Shown here one piece after another: positions 30,285 through 35,582 of a stretch of DNA of 35,582 bases (position 1 is the stretch's first letter; every line of letters starts with the position of its first letter). Below the pieces are notes generated by a model. It was given only the letters and a program-made list of their open reading frames with translations. It was not told where the DNA came from and made no database searches. The stretch lies in contig DATKQS010000025.1 in the NCBI GenBank assembly GCA_035532555.1, positions 1 through 35,582 on the forward strand, written 5' to 3'. Source of the stretch: Thermoplasmata archaeon (GTDB lineage: Archaea > Thermoplasmatota > Thermoplasmata > Lutacidiplasmatales > UBA184). The position numbers and the translations under genes were made by a program.

Positions 30285-31459
30285 GCGTTGCGCGCCTCCG
30301 TATAGATCGCCTCGAGCCGGTCGGCGACGAGCCCCCAGCGGTACTGAGGAACGATGCGATCGCGCCCGTAGGTTCCCAGTGCCTCCGTGCCGGCGGGATC
30401 CGCCCATAGCCGTTCGATCGCCTCGCGCAATCGCCCCGGGTCCCCCGGCGGAACGAGGAGGCCCGCACGCCCGTCCTCCACGAACTCCGGGATCCCGCCG
30501 ACGCGGGTCGCGATGACCGCCGTTCCCTGCCCCATCGCTTCGAGGAGCACGAGGCCGAACGCCTCGTACTCGCTGGGGAGGACGAAGAACCGAGCCTCGC
30601 GGAACGCGGCAGCGAGCAGTGCCTCGTCGGAGACCCATCCGAGCAGGCGCACCTGGCCTGCGATGCCGAGCTGACGGACGCGAGCCTGCAGGACCGCCTG
30701 CATGCCCCCGTCCGGTCCGATCAGCACGAGCGACGCGGTCGGCTCGCGGCGGGCGAGCGGGACGAACGCCTCGAGCAGCGCGCCCAGTCCTTTGTTCGAT
30801 GCGAGGCGCCCCACGAAGAGCACGTACGGGCCCGAGATCCCGTAGCGGGCCCGGAACTGCGCACCGTCGGCCGGTGCGGGGAACGGGGTGTACCCTGGAG
30901 GTACGATCCGTACGGGAGGCAGCGAAATCGAGAGCCCGCGGAGGAGCCGCTCCTCTTCTTGGCTCTGGACGATCAGGCGCGCCGCGTCCGCGACGATCGG
31001 CGCGGCGAGTCGCCGATCGTAGAACCCGCGCAGGCGGTGTCGAAACCAGCCACCCTCGATCGAAGTGATCGGGTGGAAGTGAGCGGTCAGGATATACGGG
31101 GTCCCGGTCCGCCGGTGGTATCGATGGGCGACCGCGACCTGATGGGTGCCGTAGGTGTGGGCGTGCACGACGTCGACCGGGTCGGCTTCGAGGGCCCGCA
31201 TCAGTCCTCGGAAGAAAGGATAGTGGAGTCCGCCCGGGAGCGACCATACGGGAAGCCTCTCGACCGTCCCGAACGCGGTCCGCTCCTGTCGGGGTACGCT
31301 CGCCGGAAGTCGCTCCCACGGATACTCTCGGTACAGATCGCTCGTTAGGACGCGCAGGGTGTGCCCGCGTGCGCCGAGTTCCGCGCTGATCTCGGCGACG
31401 TGCCGCTCAACGCCGCCCAGGCCCGGGGGATAGCGTGTGGACAGTTGCGCGAGCTTCAC
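30281..31459 (-). CDS. Family 4 glycosyltransferase (proximal gene)
   Basis: This 392-aa GT-B glycosyltransferase begins KLAQLSTRYPPGLGGVERHV. HAHTYGTHQVAV and LTAHFHP belong to the acceptor domain. The donor domain has LFVGRLASNKGLGALLEAF and the E-x7-E motif at E299/E307 in PSEYEAFGLVLLEAM, with TRVGGIPEFVEDGRAGLLVP after it. The start is GTG at 31459, 7 nt after the stop of the M20 hydrolase gene, and the end overlaps the next GT4 by 4 nt. The pair may add consecutive sugars to a lipid-linked oligosaccharide. Confidence 0.92.
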   Translation of the reverse strand: MKLAQLSTRYPPGLGGVERHVAEISAELGARGHTLRVLTSDLYREYPWERLPASVPRQERTAFGTVERLPVWSLPGGLHYPFFRGLMRALEADPVDVVHAHTYGTHQVAVAHRYHRRTGTPYILTAHFHPITSIEGGWFRHRLRGFYDRRLAAPIVADAARLIVQSQEEERLLRGLSISLPPVRIVPPGYTPFPAPADGAQFRARYGISGPYVLFVGRLASNKGLGALLEAFVPLARREPTASLVLIGPDGGMQAVLQARVRQLGIAGQVRLLGWVSDEALLAAAFREARFFVLPSEYEAFGLVLLEAMGQGTAVIATRVGGIPEFVEDGRAGLLVPPGDPGRLREAIERLWADPAGTEALGTYGRDRIVPQYRWGLVADRLEAIYTEARNA

Positions 31460-31466
31460 GTGCGAA

Positions 31467-32546
31467 CTACGTGGCGGCCCGGGGAGAGAGCAACCGCTGG
31501 GCGTACTTCTTGTAGACCTCGGTAGCGCGCGCGACGGATTCGATCTTGACGTACTCGTTCGCCTGGTGGGAGAGTTCCTCCTCGCCGGCGCCGTAGATGA
31601 CCACGCGCGGATTGACCTGCGTGTAATGGACGGCTTCGGACGCATGTACGAGGACGGTCGTCTCCCCACCGGAGACCTCCCTAAGGAGTCGAACGTGGGG
31701 AGCGTTCGGATCGATCTGGATCGACGGAAGAGAGACGAGCCGGCGCAGCGTGAACGGGGTCTTGATCCGCCGCAGATGCTCCTCGATCTCGCGGTAGAGC
31801 TGATCGGGGGAGTACGGTGGCGGGAAGCGGATATCGACCTCGGCGGTCGCCTTGTTCGGCACCACGTTGAGCCGGTTCCCTCCGTGGAACGTCCCGAGGT
31901 TCATCGTCACGGTCCCGAGCTCCGGGTGCGCGATCCGGCCCTTGAACGACTCCAGCCCCCGAACGATCCGCATCATCTTGGAGATGGCGTTCTCCCCGAG
32001 ATGAGGCATCGCGCCGTGCGCGGCCTTCCCCCGCGTCTCGATCGCGATATCGAGGACTCCTTTCTCCGCGTGGGCCACCCGCAGTCCGGTCGGCTCCCCG
32101 ACGACGATCGCCTTCGCTCGGCGCATCGGCAACGTCTTGGAAAGCGCCGCCGCCCCTTGCATCGTCGTCTCCTCGTCGGTGGTGAACGCGAGCACCACCG
32201 GCACCTTCCTCAGCACGAGGTCCGCCGCGGCCTGCAGCATCGCGACGACCGTTCCCTTCATGTCGGCCGCGCCGCGACCGTACAGTCGCCCGGAGGCGAC
32301 CTGGCTCTGCGAGAAGCTCCAGTAGTCCCCGATCGGGGGAGTGTCGAGATGGCCGGAGAGGACCAGTCCGCCCTGCCCGTACTCCGCGAGCAGCGCCGGG
32401 GATTGCGCATCCCCGAACAGGGTGTTACGCATGTGGATCTGGTCGGTGAACGACTGAACGTAGTCGAGGACCTCTTGCTTGTCGGAGAATGGGTCGCTCG
32501 GGATCTTGACGAGCTCGGCGAGCATATCGACCATCTGACGTTTCAT
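31467..32546 (-). CDS. M20-family metallohydrolase (ArgE/DapE-like)
   Basis: This 359-aa zinc hydrolase has the M20 catalytic pattern: LSGHLDTPP (H66, D68), GRGAADMKG with bridging D95, the general-base pair in FTTDEETTMQ (E125/E126) and VVGEPTGL. A dimerisation domain is inserted in the middle (KAAHGAMPHLGENAI). Members remove acyl groups from amino acids or cleave peptides (ArgE, DapE, LysK, carboxypeptidases). ATG at 32546 is used because the homology starts immediately after it, although the frame stays open upstream. It lies between glycan genes and is 7 nt from a GT4 gene, so an amidase step on a glycan or peptide of the same pathway is conceivable. A link to lysine or arginine biosynthesis is the conventional alternative. 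Confidence 0.88.
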   Translation of the reverse strand: MKRQMVDMLAELVKIPSDPFSDKQEVLDYVQSFTDQIHMRNTLFGDAQSPALLAEYGQGGLVLSGHLDTPPIGDYWSFSQSQVASGRLYGRGAADMKGTVVAMLQAAADLVLRKVPVVLAFTTDEETTMQGAAALSKTLPMRRAKAIVVGEPTGLRVAHAEKGVLDIAIETRGKAAHGAMPHLGENAISKMMRIVRGLESFKGRIAHPELGTVTMNLGTFHGGNRLNVVPNKATAEVDIRFPPPYSPDQLYREIEEHLRRIKTPFTLRRLVSLPSIQIDPNAPHVRLLREVSGGETTVLVHASEAVHYTQVNPRVVIYGAGEEELSHQANEYVKIESVARATEVYKKYAQRLLSPRAAT

Positions 32547-32578
32547 GGGGAATGAGCCACCTGGCCCCTCGACGCGGG

Positions 32579-32588
32579 CGGAATACGC
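32579..32588 (-). promoter_or_regulatory. Possible TATA-like box of the M20-GT4-GT4 operon
   Basis: GCGTATTCCG on the minus strand lies about 37 nt before the ATG at 32546, inside the 97-bp gap after the nucleotidyltransferase. A second AT-rich patch (GATTAAGC, near 32626-32635) is the alternative. Either would make M20-GT4-GT4 a separate transcript. Confidence 0.3.
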
Positions 32589-32643
32589 GCGCGCGGTCGG
32601 ACCGTCCTCCCCCACCGCTCGGCGGAGCTTAATCTCTCTCCTC

Positions 32644-33534
32644 TCAGGAATGGGGGCGAGCGTGGAGCGCGCGCGTTCGGGTCGCTTGGAGCGCGGCGGC
32701 ATATCCTTCCGGCGACCCGACGGATTTCCATAGGCCCATGCCCGGATCGAGCACGAGGGCCGAGATCCGTCCCCCCGCAACGAGGAGGGCCGCGATCCCA
32801 TCCGTCACTTCGAGCTCGCCGGATCCCCGGTGGCGCGCGCGTTCGCGAAGCACCCTCCAGATCGCCGGTCCGAAGGCGTAGACCGCCGTCGCCGCCCAGT
32901 GCGAGCGGGGACGCGCCGGCTTTTCGAGCATCGCGCGCACGTCGATGCGGCGCACCCCCGCGAACGGTCGGCTCGTGCTTCCCTCGATCACTCCGTACCG
33001 TCTCGGGTCCGCGACCCGGCGGACCAGAAGGACTGCATCCAGGTCTTCGCGTTCTCGGAGCCGGGCCATCGTCCTGACAACGGCTCCGCGCTCCGGCTCC
33101 AGGAGCGCGGCATCCCCCGCGTGGAGGACGAAGGGGCGATCGCCCACGGATCGCGTCGCGCACAGGACGGCGTCCCCGAACCCGCGAGGGTGGGGTTGGA
33201 CCGCGAACCGAATGGTCAGCCGCTCGAGCGTCCGGTAGAGCCTCCGGGTCTCTCCGAGGCGCTCCGGCTGGTGGGCATGGCGGCGCAGGAGCGCCGAATC
33301 GACTCGGAAGTACCCGCGCACGAATGCGAGGTCCTCCGGCCGGACGACCAGGGTAAGGTCCTCAATCCCAGCGCTGGCCAGCGTCTCCACCGAGAGCAGG
33401 GCGACGGGCTTCAGCACCGGCGGGCCGCCCCGGACGGCGGCGCGGTCGAACAGCGGAAGGAACTCCTTGCGCAAGCCGTGCGTCCAAGGGAGCATCCGGC
33501 TCCCGTCGCCCGCGAGGGTCACGACACCGCGCAC
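32644..33534 (-). CDS. UTP-glucose-1-phosphate uridylyltransferase-like protein
   Basis: This 296-aa nucleotidyltransferase of the GalU type opens MRGVVTLAGDGSRMLPWTHG and then LRKEFLPLFD, equivalent to the GxGTRxxPxT...PKExLP signature, with Ser instead of Thr and LRKE instead of PKE. The lysine (K23) and both glycines are kept. HPRGFGDAVLCA and VLHAGDAAL match the uridine-binding and metal-binding segments, the latter with Asp in HAGDA. The substitutions raise some doubt about specificity, not about the fold. The start is GTG at 33534, 4 nt after the stop of the sulfoquinovose synthase gene, so it most probably supplies UDP-glucose to that enzyme. Confidence 0.85.
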   Translation of the reverse strand: MRGVVTLAGDGSRMLPWTHGLRKEFLPLFDRAAVRGGPPVLKPVALLSVETLASAGIEDLTLVVRPEDLAFVRGYFRVDSALLRRHAHQPERLGETRRLYRTLERLTIRFAVQPHPRGFGDAVLCATRSVGDRPFVLHAGDAALLEPERGAVVRTMARLREREDLDAVLLVRRVADPRRYGVIEGSTSRPFAGVRRIDVRAMLEKPARPRSHWAATAVYAFGPAIWRVLRERARHRGSGELEVTDGIAALLVAGGRISALVLDPGMGLWKSVGSPEGYAAALQATRTRALHARPHS

Positions 33535-33538
33535 GCGC

Positions 33539-34780
33539 TCACCGGTCCTGGACGGGAGGTGGCGGCTCCGCGCTCGGCGGTGCCGAGGAAGCGGCGACCC
33601 GAGCGTTCAGCGCCGCCGGGTTGTCCGCGCGACGCCAGCCGATCGTCGGCATCACCACGTGGCGGCGGGCTTCCAGGCGATGCCGGTAGCGAAGCAGGTC
33701 GGTGAACATCTCCCGCATCACCTCGGAGAGCTCGCGCGTGCGCTGGTATCCTAGAGCGTAGAGGCGTTCGTGGATCGGGGCGTAGTAGTGCTGCTCGGCC
33801 TCGATCCGGGGATCCGGGGGGTGCTCGATCCGGGGGGAGAGCCCGAGCTCGGTCGCGATCTGGTGCGTGGTCTCAGCGAGCTGGTTGATGGAGTACGCTG
33901 CGTCGAACTGATTGAACACGCGGTACTCGCCCCGGTCTGCGGGGTGCTCGACGGCGAGCCGGAGAGATTGGACGGAATCCTCCAGCGCGATGAACCCGCG
34001 GATCTGCTCGCCCTTGCCGTAGGGAGTGATCGGGAGCCCGAGTACCGCTTGCGCGATGAACCGGTTGAGGGCGGTCCCCCACGTCTCGTCGAAGTCGAAT
34101 CGGGTCAGCAGCCGTCGATCGGTCATCTCGGCCGTTCGGATCCCGTAGATGACCCCCTGCATGACGTCGGTCGCGCGCAGATCGAAGATCTTCGACGCGA
34201 ACATGACGTCCCCGGAGTCGAAGACCTTGCTCCAGTGGTACCACGACCCCGCCTGGCGGGGGAACGGCAATCGGTCCTTGCGCCCCCGGTACTCGATCTC
34301 GAAAAATCCTTCGGGGATGTCGACGTTGGGGGTTCCGTACTCCCCCATCGTTCCCATCTTGACGAGGTGGGCGTCCGGGCAGTGATCGCGCATGGCGTAG
34401 ACGAGATGGAGCGTGCCGACCACGTTGTCGACTTGCGTCGTGACCGCGTGGTGGACGTCGATCATCGAGTACGGGGCGCTTCGTTGCTCCGCGAGATGTA
34501 CGATCGCGTCGGGGTGCTCCTCTTCGAGCACGCGGGCGACGAAGTCATACCGCCCTAGGTCGCCTCGGTGGAAGGGGAGCTCCTTGCCGAGGAGCTGGTT
34601 CACGAGCCTCTGGCGCTGAGCGAACGACGGGATGGGGGTGGCCGACCAGCTGCCGACCTCTCGGACCCTGCGACGGGTGACGAAGTTGTCGACGCCGACG
34701 ACGTCGTGCCCCCGGGACAGTAGATGGAGCGCGAGGGGCCAGCCGGAGTAGCCGTCGATCCCGGTGATGAGGACCTTCAT
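33539..34780 (-). CDS. agl3: UDP-sulfoquinovose synthase (SQD1/Agl3 family)
   Basis: This short-chain dehydrogenase/reductase-fold enzyme (413 aa) turns UDP-glucose and sulfite into UDP-sulfoquinovose. It is the branch to which plant SQD1 and Sulfolobus Agl3 belong. The NAD-binding motif is LITGIDGYSGWPLALHL (G7, G10, G13). The family-specific VVGVDNFVTRRRVREVGSWS, KMGTMGEYGTPN (T144) and SWYHWSKVFDSG with the Y181-x3-K185 catalytic pair are present. So are YGKGEQIRGFIALEDSVQ, GEYRVFNQF and PRIEAEQHYYAP. All are diagnostic for SQD1-type proteins and set it apart from ordinary sugar epimerases. The product would enter an N-glycan or a sulfolipid. A TATA-like box lies about 37 nt upstream. Confidence 0.92.
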   Translation of the reverse strand: MKVLITGIDGYSGWPLALHLLSRGHDVVGVDNFVTRRRVREVGSWSATPIPSFAQRQRLVNQLLGKELPFHRGDLGRYDFVARVLEEEHPDAIVHLAEQRSAPYSMIDVHHAVTTQVDNVVGTLHLVYAMRDHCPDAHLVKMGTMGEYGTPNVDIPEGFFEIEYRGRKDRLPFPRQAGSWYHWSKVFDSGDVMFASKIFDLRATDVMQGVIYGIRTAEMTDRRLLTRFDFDETWGTALNRFIAQAVLGLPITPYGKGEQIRGFIALEDSVQSLRLAVEHPADRGEYRVFNQFDAAYSINQLAETTHQIATELGLSPRIEHPPDPRIEAEQHYYAPIHERLYALGYQRTRELSEVMREMFTDLLRYRHRLEARRHVVMPTIGWRRADNPAALNARVAASSAPPSAEPPPPVQDR

Positions 34781-34815
34781 GCGCTCCTCTCGACGCGCTC
34801 CGATGCGAACCGCCG

Positions 34816-34821
34816 CTTAAT
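34816..34821 (-). promoter_or_regulatory. TATA-like box of the agl3-galU-like operon
   Basis: ATTAAG on the minus strand is centred about 38 nt before the ATG at 34780, predicting a 10-nt leader. It is the only AT-rich patch in the gap before the mobile-element region. Confidence 0.5.
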
Positions 34822-34893
34822 GGCTCCGGGGAGCTCCGCCGGCGCCGAGCGGGCCCGAGGGCGGGGCCCGGGGTAGTGTGAAAGAATCGGTTG

Positions 34894-35319
34894 ATGGCGG
34901 GGGAACCTCTCCCCTGGTGGGGACCGCAAAGAACCCAACAGGAGGAGAGGCCCACGAAGCTACAGGAAATCGCACCGATAGAGCTTGGCCATCTGCTGAA
35001 CCGTGCCTACCACATCGGGAGGGACGCTCTGCGTGCCCTCTTCGAGGAGGCGGAGGTCTCCCTCTGGGAGAATCTCCGCCGACAGGAGCTCTCCGACGGT
35101 AGACCTCGGTTTGTCGGGCACGGCACACGACCCCGTACTCTGGTCACCCGCATGGGTCGGGTCGACCTGCGAGTCCGACGGATCCATGATCGCCTCGAGG
35201 GAGGAACCTTCGTCCCTCTTCTCGCGGCTCTCGGTATCGGCAAGCGGAGATACACGCCCGAGCTGCGGGTGGCGGCGGCCGAGCTAGTGGAGCGGCCGGC
35301 GGGGTTGTTCGGAATCTGA
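34894..35319 (+). pseudogene. Transposase fragment (ISLre2/ISH6-like N-terminal part)
   Basis: From about 34954 the translation looks like the front of a DDE transposase: KLQEIAPIELGHLLNRAYHI, then GTRPRTLVTRMGRVDLRVRR and RRYTPELRVAAAELVER. The pattern of a basic segment, a short strand repeating the motif of a GxVxxxRxR core and YxxxLRxxAxELV resembles ISLre2/UPF0236 and ISH6 transposases. It stops at 35319 after only about 120 residues, with a foreign-looking tail PAGLFGI, so the catalytic domain is missing. A strong ribosome-binding site (GGAGGAG, 34941-34947) is followed at good spacing by ACG (34954) and not ATG, so the original start may also be mutated. The ATG at 34894 gives an atypical N-terminus. 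The left end GGGTAGTGTGAAAGAA (34870-34885) may be the element's terminus. Confidence 0.6.
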
Positions 35320-35344
35320 GGCGATAGTACTTTCCGGTCGAGCT

Positions 35345-35361
35345 CCATGCCCTGGGCATGG
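35345..35361. repeat. 8-1-8 perfect inverted repeat over the IS630 start codon
   Basis: CCATGCCC (35345-35352) and GGGCATGG (35354-35361) are exact reverse complements around one base, and the second arm contains the transposase ATG (35358). Such a site could bind a dimer or fold at the start of the mRNA and limit transposase production. It is also found at a codon level in coding sequence, so the role is inference. Confidence 0.4.
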
Positions 35362-35582
35362 TCGTCCGAGTTCGAGAGATATCTGACGAAGAGGGGAACA
35401 AGCTGCGCCGAATCGTTCGGCACGGACAGAATGCCATCGAGGTGAAACGGGCCCAAGTGATCATGGCCTCCGCTCAGGGATTCACGCCACCCAAGATCTC
35501 CGTGATTGCCCTGATGAGCGACGACTACGTCCGTCAGCTGATCCACGCGTTCAACCTGCACGGCTTCAAGATGCTCAAACCC
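35358..35582 (+). CDS. IS630-type transposase, N-terminal part, runs off the window
   Basis: The frame from ATG at 35358 is open to the last base, giving 75 codons. The protein VVRVREISDEEGNKLRRIV, RRAQVIM-like (KRAQVIMASAQGFTPPKIS) and SDDYVRQLIHAFNLHGFKML is the helix-turn-helix DNA-binding domain of IS630/Tc1-mariner transposases, in which this opening is very conserved. The catalytic DDE domain lies beyond the window. G+C is somewhat lower and codon use less extreme than in neighbouring genes, consistent with recent transfer. The element sits directly against the broken transposase and may have truncated it. Confidence 0.82.
   Translation, partial: MVVRVREISDEEGNKLRRIVRHGQNAIEVKRAQVIMASAQGFTPPKISVIALMSDDYVRQLIHAFNLHGFKMLKP

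Noticed and set aside
30285-31319. An N-terminal extension that would make the distal GT4 protein 727 residues long
   Set aside because: The extension is the proximal GT4 gene read in the wrong frame. The GTG at 30284 starts exactly at the GT4 fold.
1-35582. CRISPR array, rRNA genes, tandem repeats or a toxin-antitoxin pair
   Set aside because: I looked for regularly spaced repeats, rRNA-like sequence and small gene pairs and found none. The only RNA genes I can support are the two tRNAs.

Overview
This window is a GC-rich (roughly two-thirds G+C), gene-dense piece of an archaeal chromosome. The archaeal markers are an rpl21e-rpoF-DUF655-rsmA cluster behind pus10, the archaeal-type tRNA thiolase TtuA, an XerA-like recombinase, DUF981 and a DUF6015-like protein. 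Many genes also have a TATA-like box 25-35 nt before the start codon with little or no leader. Together with flavin-dependent ThyX, this suggests a high-GC euryarchaeote, probably of the Thermoplasmata (Thermoplasmatota). That placement rests on remembered family distributions and not on a tree.

Layout. (1) 1-580: no intact gene. It holds a wrecked GNAT acetyltransferase and a 9-bp inverted repeat. (2) 580-3853, minus: a translation/transcription operon pus10-rpl21e-rpoF-DUF655-rsmA with touching or overlapping genes. (3) 3944-6209: DUF6015-like gene (plus), converging on ttuA and a 3-hydroxyacyl-CoA dehydrogenase (minus). (4) 6331-8481, plus: xerA and a FAD-dependent oxidoreductase. (5) 8534-12575: thyX (minus), diverging from metG, whose end overlaps a PHP phosphoesterase gene, followed by tRNA-Cys(GCA). 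(6) 12691-14800: a large hairpin, a DUF981 membrane protein with a possible 17-residue leader ORF, and a Clostridium/Thermoanaerobacter-type secondary alcohol dehydrogenase. (7) 14904-18734, plus: a soluble PAS histidine kinase, a response regulator with receiver, DUF835-like and winged-helix parts, and a type II NADH dehydrogenase-like flavoprotein. (8) 18794-23662: a sugar nucleotidyltransferase, an aminotransferase/zinc dehydrogenase pair and an ion transporter. (9) 23761-27745: an HNH endonuclease-like protein, tRNA-Val(CAC), purA-lysO and a GT2 glycosyltransferase. (10) 27883-29150: a class I aminotransferase with a coupled 44-residue ORF. (11) 29136-34780, minus: a surface-glycan block with UDP-sulfoquinovose synthase, a GalU-like nucleotidyltransferase, an M20 hydrolase and two GT4 glycosyltransferases. 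(12) 34894-35582: a broken transposase next to the first 75 codons of an IS630-type transposase.

How the genes fit together. The first half is mostly housekeeping: ribosome and RNA polymerase subunits, rRNA and tRNA modification, aminoacylation, dTMP and AMP synthesis. The right third looks like assembly of a surface or lipid glycan that contains sulfoquinovose, with UDP-glucose made by the nucleotidyltransferase, sulfonated by the Agl3/SQD1-type synthase and transferred by the GT4 enzymes. The kinase-regulator-flavoprotein trio may be a redox-linked regulatory unit. The right edge is mobile-element debris.
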